Below are positions 33,017 through 41,415 of a DNA stretch of 64,000 bases, in pieces. The translations under genes and the position numbers were made by a program. Where the stretch lies: assembly GCA_951812575.1 (NCBI GenBank), contig OX638322.1, forward strand, positions 5,026,501 to 5,090,500, written 5' to 3'. The DNA is from Candidatus Binatia bacterium (GTDB lineage Bacteria; Desulfobacterota; Binatia; Bin18). The notes beneath the pieces were generated by a model. That model was not told the DNA's origin. It saw nothing but the letters and a program-made list of their open reading frames with translations, and searched no databases. How positions within the stretch are numbered: position 1 is the first letter of the stretch; each line of letters opens with the position of its first letter.

Positions 33017-33940
33017 CTACCCAAAATGGGGCAGGATGTCTTGCCCATAATGTTCAAGCTGAGACGGGATATCAGCCGGCGGGCAGATAGGCCGGAGCAC
33101 AAATTTATCGCAACCGACTTCCACAAAGCGCTCGATCTGCTCCACGCACTCTTGGGCCGAACCGATCAACGAGCGCCGCATGATGGCCTCCGGATCGACC
33201 CGCAAGCCGTGGAAGAACGGCTCAACCGTTTTCATGGCCGCAGCCCGGTCGTCGCACACATGAGTGAAGAGCAGCACCCCGGCCTCGCGCGGATCAATCG
33301 TCCGTCCATACTCTTCCCCATACACCTTGAGCTTTTCCATATCGCGCTGAAACTCGACGGGTGAGGTCAATGCGGGGAACCAGCCGTCCCCGAGACGAAC
33401 GACGCGTTTGAGAATCGCATCACTCTTGCCGCCAATCCAGATATCGAGCGCCCCCTGCTTCGGTTTGGGCTCAAGCGTCACATCCTCAAAATGGTAGAAC
33501 TCACCATGATGCGTGACGTGCGATTCCGTCCAGAGTTTGCGCAGAATCTCAATCCCTTCCTCAAGGCGACGGCCACGAGCCTGAGGAGGCACCCCGCACG
33601 CAACCAAATCGCGCGGATCGTTGCCGCTCCCGACGGCCATGATCATCCGTCCGTTTGAAAGATAGTCGAGGGTGGCATAGGTCTTGGCCACCTGGACCGG
33701 ATGGCGCGCCGGCAGGGTAAAGACGCTCGGTCCCATTTTCAGGCGGGAGGTGCGACCGGCAATCATGGCGAACAAACAGGAGATGTCCAGCGTGGGGTTA
33801 ATGGTCACGATATGATCGGACAACCATAACGAATCAAGCCCGGCGGCCTCTGCCGCTGCTGCGCTGCTGCACAGGAGTTCGGGGTCGGGTAAGCCATACT
33901 TCCACTGTCCAAAGCCGATACCGATTTTTACGCCACTCAT
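33017..33940 (-). CDS. LLM class F420-dependent-type oxidoreductase
   Basis: 307 residues of the luciferase-like TIM barrel. The start MSGVKIGIGFGQWKYG with SLWLSDHIVTINPTLD, FTLPARHPVQVAKTYATLD and LSNGRMIMAVGSGNDPRD resembles the F420-dependent members rather than the FMN-dependent NtaA group. The C-terminus has RSLIGSAQECVEQIERFVEVG. GGAGGAGCACC is ideally placed before the ATG at 33940; the frame is open 78 codons further but that part is non-homologous. An F420-NADP reductase gene at 47685 supports F420 use by this organism. The substrate is unknown. Confidence 0.85.
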   Translation of the reverse strand: MSGVKIGIGFGQWKYGLPDPELLCSSAAAAEAAGLDSLWLSDHIVTINPTLDISCLFAMIAGRTSRLKMGPSVFTLPARHPVQVAKTYATLDYLSNGRMIMAVGSGNDPRDLVACGVPPQARGRRLEEGIEILRKLWTESHVTHHGEFYHFEDVTLEPKPKQGALDIWIGGKSDAILKRVVRLGDGWFPALTSPVEFQRDMEKLKVYGEEYGRTIDPREAGVLLFTHVCDDRAAAMKTVEPFFHGLRVDPEAIMRRSLIGSAQECVEQIERFVEVGCDKFVLRPICPPADIPSQLEHYGQDILPHFG

Positions 33941-34040
33941 GGTGCTCCTCCGCGCTCTTTCCGACGGGTGCTTCTCGCTGTATATAGGTGAAGCTATCAG
34001 ACGGGAGCAAAGAGTACAGACCAACGAGGGAGCGTACACT

Positions 34041-34433
34041 ATGGGCAGTAAAGTCGAGAAGACCGAAGAGGAATGGCGCGCGCAGCTCACCCCCGAGCAG
34101 TTTGCCGTCTGTCGGATGAAGGCGACCGAGCGACCGTTCTCGGGCGAATACGACGCCTGCAAGGATGAGGGCATCTATCAGTGCGTGTGTTGCGGCACCG
34201 AATTGTTTCACTCCTCTACCAAATACGAATCGGGCAGTGGTTGGCCCAGCTTCTGGGAGCCGACGCAGCCGGACAGCGTGCGTCTGGAGACGGACCAGAG
34301 CCACGGCATGATCCGGACCGAAGTACTGTGCAACACCTGCGATGCGCATTTGGGCCATGTCTTTGACGATGGCCCACCGCCAACCGGGCAGCGCTACTGT
34401 ATGAACTCTATCTCGCTTCAGCTCAAGAAGTGA
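34041..34433 (+). CDS. msrB: Peptide methionine-R-sulfoxide reductase
   Basis: 130 residues, complete MsrB. Zinc-binding CxxC pairs are in IYQCVCCGTELF and EVLCNTCDAHLGHVF, the catalytic Cys is in GQRYCMNSISL, and KYESGSGWPSFWEP is the substrate loop. It repairs methionine-R-sulfoxide in proteins using thioredoxin. Because the catalytic residue is an ordinary Cys codon here, this is not a selenoprotein version. The ATG at 34041 has GGGAG upstream; earlier in-frame starts would overlap the divergent LLM gene. cysK follows 78 bp downstream. Confidence 0.93.
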   Translation: MGSKVEKTEEEWRAQLTPEQFAVCRMKATERPFSGEYDACKDEGIYQCVCCGTELFHSSTKYESGSGWPSFWEPTQPDSVRLETDQSHGMIRTEVLCNTCDAHLGHVFDDGPPPTGQRYCMNSISLQLKK

Positions 34434-34511
34434 AGCAGAGGACGGGCATCCGTCCTTACTGACCGGCGCTCTGCGTCGGCACCGAGCGGCAAGCTAGCCA
34501 CGGCAACCAGG

Positions 34512-35441
34512 ATGGCTCGTTTGTTTCACGACATCACCGCAACCATTGGCCATACGCCCTTAGTGCGGCTCAATCGCCTCACGCAGGGTATGGAAGCAGA
34601 GGTGTATGCCAAGCTGGAGTTCTTCAACCCCCTGGGTAGCGTGAAAGATCGGATTGGCTCCAATATGATTGCGGCCGCAGAACAGGCCGGCAAGCTCAAT
34701 GCGAATAGTGTCATCATTGAACCGACCAGTGGCAACACTGGTATCGCCCTCGCCTTTGTTGCCGCAGCCCGGGGCTATCGGATCATCCTGACCATGCCCG
34801 ACTCCATGAGCGTGGAGCGGCGCAATCTGCTGCGCCTCCTTGGCGCGGAACTGGTCCTCACACCCGCCAGCGAAGGGATGCCCGGAGCAATTCGCAAAGC
34901 CGAGGAGCTCGCCGTAAGCATCACCCACGCCTTTATTCCGCAGCAGTTTGAGAATCCGGCCAACCCGGACATTCATCGCCGGACCACGGCCCGTGAGATT
35001 TGGGAAGACACCGACGGCCAAGTCGATATTTTTATCAGCGGTGTGGGAACGGGTGGGACCATCACTGGCGTGTCTGAGGTGATTAAGCCTCTCAAACCGA
35101 GTTTCCAGGCCATCGCCGTCGAGCCGGCCAGTTCGGCAGTACTCTCGGGCGGCCAGCCGGGACCTACCCGGATTCAAGGGATCGGCGCCGGGTTCGTCCC
35201 GGCTATTCTGAATAGCGGCATTATTGATAAAATCATCACCGTTCGTGATGAAGATGCGCTCGCCACGGCGCGCCGGCTTGCCAGGCACGAGGGCATTCCC
35301 GCCGGCATCAGCAGCGGCGCCACAGTCTGGGCCGCGCTCCAGGTCGCTGCCCGTCCCGAAAATGCTGGAAAAATGCTCGTTGTTATTCTGGCCAGCTCGG
35401 CCGAGCGGTATTTGAGTACGGCGTTGGTTGAGGACCTCTAG
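34512..35441 (+). CDS. cysK: Cysteine synthase A (O-acetylserine sulfhydrylase)
   Basis: 309 residues of fold type II PLP enzyme. Seen: TIGHTPLVRLNRL, the Schiff-base Lys in NPLGSVKDRIGSNMI, the substrate loop EPTSGNTGIALAF, and the PLP phosphate loop SGVGTGGTITGVSEV, with GIPAGISSGATVWAAL near the end. It makes cysteine from O-acetylserine and sulfide, using the product of the siroheme reductase 3 kb upstream. The C-terminus ends SAERYLSTALVEDL as in CysK. Only a weak ribosome site is visible, but the first residues match the family start. Confidence 0.93.
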   Translation: MARLFHDITATIGHTPLVRLNRLTQGMEAEVYAKLEFFNPLGSVKDRIGSNMIAAAEQAGKLNANSVIIEPTSGNTGIALAFVAAARGYRIILTMPDSMSVERRNLLRLLGAELVLTPASEGMPGAIRKAEELAVSITHAFIPQQFENPANPDIHRRTTAREIWEDTDGQVDIFISGVGTGGTITGVSEVIKPLKPSFQAIAVEPASSAVLSGGQPGPTRIQGIGAGFVPAILNSGIIDKIITVRDEDALATARRLARHEGIPAGISSGATVWAALQVAARPENAGKMLVVILASSAERYLSTALVEDL

Positions 35442-35456
35442 GGCGAACGATCTCCC

Positions 35457-36371
35457 CTACCCTTTCGGCTTGACCATCTTGAAAACTTTACGGATCACAG
35501 CCGAGGCATTCTCATACGGTGCTGCCTCGCCCATGTCCGTAATCTCCGTATAGCGCTCACGAATCTGATCCGGCTGTGGAGTCGTCTCGGTGTCAAACAG
35601 TACCCCGGCCGCTTCCCGGACTTCTATCTTGGCGTAATAGCCTGCCCCGGCCTGGATGATATGCCCGGAGTCCGTATTGTCGGGCGCGCACAGCCAGGCA
35701 ACCGCGGCGGTGACAAACTCGGGTTTCATCAACGGCGCGTATTGCGGTGTGGTGGCCGGTTCGGACATGCGTGTCAGCGCAATCGGGGCAATCGCGTTGA
35801 CGGTGATATTATAGCGTCGGCCCTCTTCCTTGAGGGAGTTCATGAGCCCAATCAGGGCCATTTTCGCGGTCCCATAGTTGGTATGGCCATGATTGCCGTA
35901 CAGGCCGGCGGATGACGTAGTCATTACCACGCGGCCAAAACTCTTCTCTCGCATGATGGGCCAGGCCGCGTGAGTACAATAGACCGCCCCCATGAGATGC
36001 ACGTCAATCAGCGACCGAAAATCATCCAGGTCCATTTTGGCAAAGCTTTTATCCCGCACGTTTCCCGCGTTGTTAATCAGGATGTCCACCGTACCAAAGG
36101 TATCCAGCGCGGTTTGGATAACACGCTGCCCACCCTCTTCGGTGGCAACCGTATCGTAGTTCGCCACCGCCTCCCCACCTGCGGCTATAATCTCCTCCAC
36201 AACCGCATCAGCCACCGCCCGCGAGCCCCCGGTGCCCGCGACCGTTCCTCCAAGATCGTTCACCACCACCTTCGCCCCACGCGAAGCGAGGAAGAGAGCG
36301 TGGCTTTTCCCCAGGCCGTTGCCCGCGCCGGTGATGACGGCGACTTTATTGTCAAAACGAATGTTGGTCAT
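35457..36371 (-). CDS. Short-chain dehydrogenase, peroxisomal MFE-2-like hydroxyacyl-CoA dehydrogenase type
   Basis: 304 residues. Rossmann motif VAVITGAGNGLGKSHALFLASRGAKVVVND, NNAG in DILINNAGNVRD, and catalytic Ser, Tyr and Lys in TTSSAGLYGN and NYGTAKMALIG. The GLGKSHA glycine loop and the extended C-terminus (IRERYTEITDMGEAAPYENA) resemble the dehydrogenase domain of multifunctional beta-oxidation enzyme 2. It probably oxidises 3-hydroxyacyl-CoAs or similar with NAD. The ATG at 36371 has AAGGA upstream; the 21 codons before it are not conserved. Its end is convergent with cysK, 15 bp apart. Confidence 0.87.
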   Translation of the reverse strand: MTNIRFDNKVAVITGAGNGLGKSHALFLASRGAKVVVNDLGGTVAGTGGSRAVADAVVEEIIAAGGEAVANYDTVATEEGGQRVIQTALDTFGTVDILINNAGNVRDKSFAKMDLDDFRSLIDVHLMGAVYCTHAAWPIMREKSFGRVVMTTSSAGLYGNHGHTNYGTAKMALIGLMNSLKEEGRRYNITVNAIAPIALTRMSEPATTPQYAPLMKPEFVTAAVAWLCAPDNTDSGHIIQAGAGYYAKIEVREAAGVLFDTETTPQPDQIRERYTEITDMGEAAPYENASAVIRKVFKMVKPKG

Positions 36372-36492
36372 ACGGTATTTCCTTGTCCTAGGCCGAAAAC
36401 GATGACGAGTGCGGAAAATCCTTCTCAGATACAATACAATGCATAAGAGAAGCTTCTACCAAACGCAACAAATCGAGCCGTTCTATAGATAA

Positions 36493-36580
36493 GGAAGGTG
36501 GAGGAATTAGGCCTCCAGGGCGCACTGTGGAAACGATACGGGTAGACCTGTACTAAGGAAAAAGAGTATTTCCACCTTCC
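36493..36580. repeat. 10-bp inverted repeat pair before the DUF4143 ATPase gene
   Basis: GGAAGGTGGA (36493-36502) and its exact complement TCCACCTTCC (36571-36580) enclose 68 bp, 23 bp before the ATPase gene. It could be an operator or a remnant of a small element; no target duplication was seen. Confidence 0.35.
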
Positions 36581-36603
36581 ACTCATGTCATTTTACCACT
36601 ATC

Positions 36604-37839
36604 ATGTGGTTAATTATGACAGCATACTATCAGCGAGAATTATCTTCCCTCGTCCGGCGTGCACTCAAAACATTCCCCGTTGTCGTTATCACAGGATTGC
36701 GGCAGGCGGGGAAGACGACCTTTCTTCAGGAGGATGTCGCCTTTGAGGGACGGCGGTATGTCACTCTGGATGATTTTGCCGCGCTGGAGGCGGCTCGGCT
36801 TGATCCTGAGAGTCTCATTCGCGGGCAAGAGCCCGTTACAATTGACGAGGTGCAGCGGTGTCCGCAACTGCTGGTTGCCATTAAGCGTGCGGTTGATCAG
36901 CAGCGCACGCCTGGCCGGTTTGTATTAAGCGGTTCCGCCAATCTCTCTTTACTCAAAGGGGTGGGCGAGTCCCTTGCCGGGCGGGCGATTTCGCTTCCCT
37001 TGCAGCCTTTCACCCGGCGCGAACGACGTGGTGCGACGCAGGCACCGTTCCTTGTCTCTTTCTTGAAAGAGCTGCAACTTCCTCCTGCTCCGTCGCTGTC
37101 AGTTCTAACGGACAGAGAAGTCCTGTATGGCGGTATGCCGTCCGTCGTCGTTGGCGAAGATATTGATCGAGACCTGTGGCTGCTGGGCTATGAGCAAACC
37201 TATCTTGAGCGCGACGTGCGGGACTTGGCTCAGGTTGCCGACCTCGTGACGTTTCGGACGCTCCTACGCCTGACAGCAGCTCGAACCGGTCAGATTCTGA
37301 ATCAGAGCGAAATTGCCCGCGATGCAAAGCTTCCGGTCAGTACAACGGTGCGGTATCTGGGCCTGTTGGAAACGTCTTTTATCCTTGGCCGTCTTCTGCC
37401 GTATATACGCAGTCGCGCAACTCGTTTGTTGAAATCACCAAAGATATTTCTCACGGATTCAGGCCTGGCCTGTCATTTAACCGCAACCTCAGACCTCAGT
37501 GTCGCAGCAGACGAACCATTACGGGGAGCCGTGTATGAAACCTATGTCTACCAGAATCTGTGCGGCATCCTCGGCGCCCATCTTCCAGATGCCGAGTTAA
37601 GCTTCTGGGGCATACAGGGACGCCACGAAGTCGATTTTATCATTTCTCACAAACGCCGCTGCGTTGCCGTTGAGGTCAAAGCCGCCAGCCGGTTTGGAAA
37701 AAACGATTTGGCTGGCCTGCGAGCCTTTCAAGCAAAAACGCCAGGCGCGCCTGTCGGCATTCTTGCCTATAATGGCACTGAGGCATTTGCGCTGGAGAAG
37801 GGGCTGTTCGTGATTCCTCTCGGACTGTTACTCTCTTGA
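36604..37839 (+). CDS. AAA ATPase with DUF4143 domain
   Basis: 411 residues. The N-terminal ATPase has Walker A VVVITGLRQAGKTTFLQ, Walker B EPVTIDEVQRCPQLL and the sensor FVLSGSANLSLLKG. Next comes a helical and winged-helix part (ARTGQILNQSEIARDAKLPVSTTVRYLGLLE) and the DUF4143 nuclease-like module (GRHEVDFIISHKRRCVAVEVKA, a D-x-E-x-K pattern like restriction endonuclease folds). These proteins are widespread in mobile and accessory regions; the biological role is not established. An ATG four codons later is an alternative start. Fragments resembling its middle and its flank recur downstream. Confidence 0.85.
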   Translation: MWLIMTAYYQRELSSLVRRALKTFPVVVITGLRQAGKTTFLQEDVAFEGRRYVTLDDFAALEAARLDPESLIRGQEPVTIDEVQRCPQLLVAIKRAVDQQRTPGRFVLSGSANLSLLKGVGESLAGRAISLPLQPFTRRERRGATQAPFLVSFLKELQLPPAPSLSVLTDREVLYGGMPSVVVGEDIDRDLWLLGYEQTYLERDVRDLAQVADLVTFRTLLRLTAARTGQILNQSEIARDAKLPVSTTVRYLGLLETSFILGRLLPYIRSRATRLLKSPKIFLTDSGLACHLTATSDLSVAADEPLRGAVYETYVYQNLCGILGAHLPDAELSFWGIQGRHEVDFIISHKRRCVAVEVKAASRFGKNDLAGLRAFQAKTPGAPVGILAYNGTEAFALEKGLFVIPLGLLLS

Positions 37840-37867
37840 GGGGGTGTCACCGGCGGCGCTTAATCGC

Positions 37868-37928
37868 GCTATTCTGCTGCTGTCATATCGAGCTTCCGTG
37901 GACTGAGCCGGTAGCCGAGGGCGTGCAT
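37868..37928 (-). pseudogene. 3' fragment of an HTH antitoxin gene (partial copy)
   Basis: On the minus strand this reads MHALGYRLSPRKLDMTAAE, nearly identical to the C-terminus of the intact gene at 38513-38833 (MHALGYRLSPRKLDMTATK). DNA identity runs on past both stop codons (GGCGGCGCTTAATCGCGCTATT). The remainder of the gene is missing and is replaced by a DUF5615 fragment. Confidence 0.75.
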
Positions 37929-37998
37929 ATCCCCGACTGCGAAGTCCTTGCGTAATCGCCGCGGGAACATGATGATCCATATACAGCCGAACGCTCAC
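37929..37998 (-). pseudogene. 5' fragment of a DUF5615 (PIN-like) toxin gene
   Basis: A GTG overlaps the DUF433 stop by 4 bp (GTGA) and opens VSVRLYMDHHVPAAITQGLR, the typical N-terminus of DUF5615 PIN-like toxins, which usually partner DUF433 antitoxins. After about 23 codons the homology stops and the frame runs into the HTH-gene fragment. The toxin is therefore broken. Confidence 0.6.
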
Positions 37999-38312
37999 CG
38001 CTGTGAGCCTGATCCCTTCAACTTTTCTTGAATCAGAGACGGACCAAGGCTGGCTTTTATCGCATCAACTTGAGAGATCTGAGCGTGAATAGCCTGATCA
38101 AGTTCGTCCTGGTGGTCGTAATAATAGGCAAGAGCGCTACAAATCTGGCCACGGGTCAGGTGCGGATGCTGGCGGTGCATTTCATCGACATCCCAATGGT
38201 GGGCCAAGCGATCAAGGGCAACTTCGATCGCCTTCGTCTTCGTACCGGCCAACATCGGCACGCCATCAGGCGTAACGTTGATATGAGGATAGTCGGTGGC
38301 GAGCATAGGCAT
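37995..38312 (-). CDS. DUF433 family antitoxin-like protein
   Basis: About 105 residues from the ATG at 38312 (or 38306). DUF433 features: YPHINVTPDGVPMLAGTKTK, then LDRLAHHWDVDEMHRQHPHLTRGQICSALAYYYDHQDEL, a small three-helix domain. DUF433 proteins are regarded as antitoxins of DUF5615 toxins. GAGG precedes each candidate ATG. The frame is open 32 codons upstream but that part is not DUF433. Its partner toxin immediately downstream survives only as a fragment, so this is an orphan antitoxin. Confidence 0.78.
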   Translation of the reverse strand: MPMLATDYPHINVTPDGVPMLAGTKTKAIEVALDRLAHHWDVDEMHRQHPHLTRGQICSALAYYYDHQDELDQAIHAQISQVDAIKASLGPSLIQEKLKGSGSQR

Positions 38313-38399
38313 TCCCTCAGCCTCAAGATATTCCGACTCTTCAGGTCCGGTCAGAATACCAAACTCATAATGGAAGCGACCGTTAAAGGCAACAAACCG

Positions 38400-38470
38400 G
38401 AGCTCCAACAGTTGCAGCTTCCCCCTTCTCCACCTCTGTCGGTTTTGACAGACAAAGAAGTACAGCGGAT
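38400..38470 (+). pseudogene. Small fragment resembling the DUF4143 ATPase gene
   Basis: This reads LQLPPSPPLSVLTDKEVQ, matching LQLPPAPSLSVLTDREVL inside the complete ATPase at about 37069-37125. DNA identity is only moderate, so it comes from a diverged copy. It sits next to an HTH gene, as does the complete copy with the HTH fragment. Confidence 0.6.
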
Positions 38471-38512
38471 ATCTTTCTTGAGGAGACCACGGGGCGGCGG
38501 CGCTTAATCGCG

Positions 38513-38833
38513 CTATTTTGTCGCTGTCATATCGAGCTTCCGGGGACTGAGCCGGTAGCCGAGGGCATGCATAATGGCGTTGATACTCTCAAACTTCGGA
38601 TTACCCTTCTCTGAGAGTGCCTTTTGTAATCCCTTTCGGGACAGACCGGCTTCCCGTGCGGTCGTTGTGATGCCTCTGACCTTGCTCATAGTCCGCAACG
38701 ACGCGAGTAGCGCACCGGTATTCCCATCACGAGCATACTCCTCAAAAATGACGGACATATACTCTTCCATCTCCTCGGGGTGGTCGCGAAGGTAGTCCAC
38801 TTCTATCGCATCTAAGGTTCTAAGTTTTCGCAT
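38513..38833 (-). CDS. HTH addiction-module antidote protein (HigA-like), orphan
   Basis: 106 residues. It has the features of the short antidote family COG3636: MRKLRTLDAIEVDYLRDHPEE, EYARDGNTGALLASLRTMSKVRG, and a helix-turn-helix in TTTAREAGLSRKGLQKALSEKGNPKFESINAIMHALGYRL. The toxin gene (HigB/RelE type) expected next to it is absent. The frame is open 35 codons upstream of the chosen ATG without family resemblance. It is divergent from the amidohydrolase at 38991. The last 80 bp are repeated at 37850-37930. Confidence 0.8.
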   Translation of the reverse strand: MRKLRTLDAIEVDYLRDHPEEMEEYMSVIFEEYARDGNTGALLASLRTMSKVRGITTTAREAGLSRKGLQKALSEKGNPKFESINAIMHALGYRLSPRKLDMTATK

Positions 38834-38990
38834 GGCCCTGATACTCTTTCCAGTACGTTTTCGCGTCGGCAACACCACTCTCTGGAACATTAACAATGTA
38901 ACATATTTTCCCCTCCCCTCGATCCTGCTACAACACATCCCAGAACAATTCGATCATATTGCATTTTCCGTTACGCCAAGGAGGGAGCCG

Positions 38991-40445
38991 ATGTCGTCAC
39001 ACCAGACAGCCGAGCATATTCACTCACAACTGAGCCATCCGGTTATTGACTCAGACGGTCACTGGATCGAGTTTGAGCCTGCGGCCATGGATTATTTACA
39101 CGAGATTGCGGGAGAGCGTGTGGCCGAGCGTTATGGCAAGGTTGCTAACCAGTTTGGCAATAAGAAATGGGCGGGCCTCTCAGAAGAGGAACGCAAGGAC
39201 CGGCGTATGCTCCAGCCCGCCTGGTGGGGGGTGCCGACCAAGAATACGCGCGACCGCGCCACCGCGATGCTGCCCAAGCTGCTGTACGAACGCCTGGACG
39301 AGCTCGGCATCGACTTTGGGGTAATCTACCCGACCGGAGGCGCGCTGTTTGCACCATTTCTGCGCGATGACGAAATTCGCCGGGCGGCCTGCCGCGCGTT
39401 TAATATGTATACTGCCGATCAGTTCAAGGGCCTGGAAGACCGCCTGACTCCCGCAGCAGTGGTACCGATGTTCACCCCGGAGGAGGCGGTTGAAGAACTG
39501 GAGTTCATCAAGAGCAAGGGCTTTAAGGTGGCCATGCTGTCGAGCCTCATCCGGCGGCAGGTCCCGGCGGTGGCACGCAAAGCGCCCGAGGCTGGCCGTT
39601 ATGCAATCTGGCACGACACCCTGGGCATAGACAGCGAGCATGATTATGACCCGGTCTGGGCGAAATGCCTCGAAGTGGGTATCCCGCCCAGCTTTCACTC
39701 GGCCTCATCAGGCATTGGCATGCGGGCCTCTATTTCCAATTTTGTGTACAACCATATCGGCCATTTTGCCCAGGCCGGAGAGGCGGTGTGCAAATCCATC
39801 TTCATGAACGGCGTGACGCGGCGTTTCCCGGAGCTGCGCTTTGCCTTTTTGGAAGGCGGCGTGGGCTGGGCCTGTGGCCTGTATAGCGACCTCATCGGCC
39901 ACTGGAAAATTCGCAATCCCAAGGCCCTGGATAACGTAAATCCTGCCAATCTGAACCAGGAAATGCTGGTTGATCTGTTCCAGAAATATGGCCCGCCCGC
40001 GGCGGTGGAAAAGCTGGGGCAGAAAGCGACGCAGGCCCATCTCGGCCTGCTGACCAAAGAGCCGGAAAAACTGGACGATTTTGCGCCCTGCGGGATCGAG
40101 CGCGCCGAGGACATCCGCGACCTGTTTGTGCCGAATTTCTACTTTGGCTGCGAGGCCGACGACCCGCTGAACGCCTGGGCTTTCAACACTACCGTCAATC
40201 CGTATGGCGCCAAGATCAACGCGCTGTTTGGCTCGGACATCGGTCACTTCGATGTGCCGGACATGGCCGGGGTGTTGCCCGAGGCGTATGAGGGCGTTGA
40301 GGACGGGATAATGACAGAGGATAATTTCAGGGATTTTGTGTTCGCAAATCCTGTCCGCTTCTGGAGCGCCGTCAACCCGGACTTCTTTACGGGAACGGTG
40401 GTGGAGTCACAGGCGCGGGCGCTGGTGGCGGAGGGAGAGGCCTAG
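38991..40445 (+). CDS. Amidohydrolase family protein (ACMSD-like)
   Basis: 484 residues of the amidohydrolase 2 (TIM barrel) family. Seen: HPVIDSDGHWIEF (the usual D-x-H motif reads D-G-H), FNMYTADQFKGLEDRL, the SFHSASSGIGMR region with its His, FAFLEGGVGWACGLY, and the final Asp in ALFGSDIGHFDVPDM. Relatives hydrolyse or decarboxylate organic substrates; this large subgroup is frequent in uncultured degraders. AAGGAGG is ideally placed before the ATG; the 53 codons upstream are not conserved. It ends with a 4-bp overlap with the convergent MBL gene. Confidence 0.85.
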   Translation: MSSHQTAEHIHSQLSHPVIDSDGHWIEFEPAAMDYLHEIAGERVAERYGKVANQFGNKKWAGLSEEERKDRRMLQPAWWGVPTKNTRDRATAMLPKLLYERLDELGIDFGVIYPTGGALFAPFLRDDEIRRAACRAFNMYTADQFKGLEDRLTPAAVVPMFTPEEAVEELEFIKSKGFKVAMLSSLIRRQVPAVARKAPEAGRYAIWHDTLGIDSEHDYDPVWAKCLEVGIPPSFHSASSGIGMRASISNFVYNHIGHFAQAGEAVCKSIFMNGVTRRFPELRFAFLEGGVGWACGLYSDLIGHWKIRNPKALDNVNPANLNQEMLVDLFQKYGPPAAVEKLGQKATQAHLGLLTKEPEKLDDFAPCGIERAEDIRDLFVPNFYFGCEADDPLNAWAFNTTVNPYGAKINALFGSDIGHFDVPDMAGVLPEAYEGVEDGIMTEDNFRDFVFANPVRFWSAVNPDFFTGTVVESQARALVAEGEA

Positions 40446-41401
40446 GTACAACACCAGTCCGGCTCACCCGCGGCGTGGTTGTGGCGTTCGGCCCGGAGTT
40501 GGCGCATGCCGTCCATCATACGCTGCCGGTCGATGGGTCGGTCGAGTTCGTTCTGAAACTCTTGGTAGAGCCGCATGATGTTGGGCAGAATCCGCTCGGG
40601 CTCGCGCCAGCGGGCGTAGATGCCGAGCTTCACGTCGCGGGCGGCTTCTTCGGGGCTCATACCGAGCCGAAAACGCTTCTTGGCCTCGCGCCGGATGAGC
40701 ATGAGATAGGACCGCATTTCGCGCAGTTCTTTTTTGCCGCCAAGCGGGCCGTGCCCCGGCACGATCAGGTCCACATCCATCTTCAAAATCCGATCGGCAA
40801 CCTTGATCCAATTGCCGACATGACCCTGGAAGGCCAGGGGCGTGACATAGTAAAAAGCCAGGTCCCCGGCAAAAAGAATCTTGTCTTTGGGTAAATAGAC
40901 AAAGGCGTCGCCAAAGGTGTGGGCCGGTCCAAGATGGCGCAGTTCCACATCGCGTCCGGACTGGTAGAAGACCAGCCGGTCTTCAAAGGTCATGGACGGG
41001 ACTTTGGGTTTGAGCTTGGAGAACTCCTTGGCAAAGCGCGGAATGCGCTGCTGGAGTTGTTTGACAGGGATGCCTTCCCGTACCTGTTCGTCGCGACAGA
41101 AGGTGTGGCTGATGACCTGGGCGTCGCGAAAGAGAAAATTGCCGCCGCTGTGATCGACGTGGTGGTGCGTATTGACCAGCCGGGAGACCGGCCGTCTCGT
41201 CACTTTCTTAATCGCCCCGAGAAAGCGTGAGGTCATGGACGGGACCATGAGGGCGTCAATCACCATGACACCTTCACGGTCCAGCAGCAGGCCGGCATTA
41301 CTGACACCCAATTCCCCATACGCCTGAATATAGGCGTAGACTTTCGGCGCGACCTCCTCGATTCCAGTCCGCCAGCCGGCGGGAGTGATGTAGTCCTGCA
41401 T
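40442..41401 (-). CDS. MBL-fold metallo-hydrolase
   Basis: 319 residues of metallo-beta-lactamase fold with an intact metal site: LVNTHHHVDHSGGNFLF (HxHxDH), His in LGPAHTFGDAFVYL, Asp in LFAGDLAFYYV and His in LIVPGHGPLGGKKE. The C-terminal 90 residues are helical. This resembles hydrolases of the cyclase/SoxH-like group; the substrate is unknown. It lies 14 bp after the amidohydrolase at 41416 on the same strand, so the two probably work in one pathway. The ribosome site is weak. Confidence 0.87.
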   Translation of the reverse strand: MQDYITPAGWRTGIEEVAPKVYAYIQAYGELGVSNAGLLLDREGVMVIDALMVPSMTSRFLGAIKKVTRRPVSRLVNTHHHVDHSGGNFLFRDAQVISHTFCRDEQVREGIPVKQLQQRIPRFAKEFSKLKPKVPSMTFEDRLVFYQSGRDVELRHLGPAHTFGDAFVYLPKDKILFAGDLAFYYVTPLAFQGHVGNWIKVADRILKMDVDLIVPGHGPLGGKKELREMRSYLMLIRREAKKRFRLGMSPEEAARDVKLGIYARWREPERILPNIMRLYQEFQNELDRPIDRQRMMDGMRQLRAERHNHAAGEPDWCCT

Positions 41402-41415
41402 ATGACCGCCTGCGC

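Noticed and set aside
34041..34433. Possible selenoprotein form of MsrB
   Set aside because: The catalytic position is a normal Cys codon (RYCMNS) and the frame is uninterrupted.
36493..36580. Terminal inverted repeats of an insertion element
   Set aside because: Only 68 bp lie between the arms, with no transposase and no flanking target duplication.
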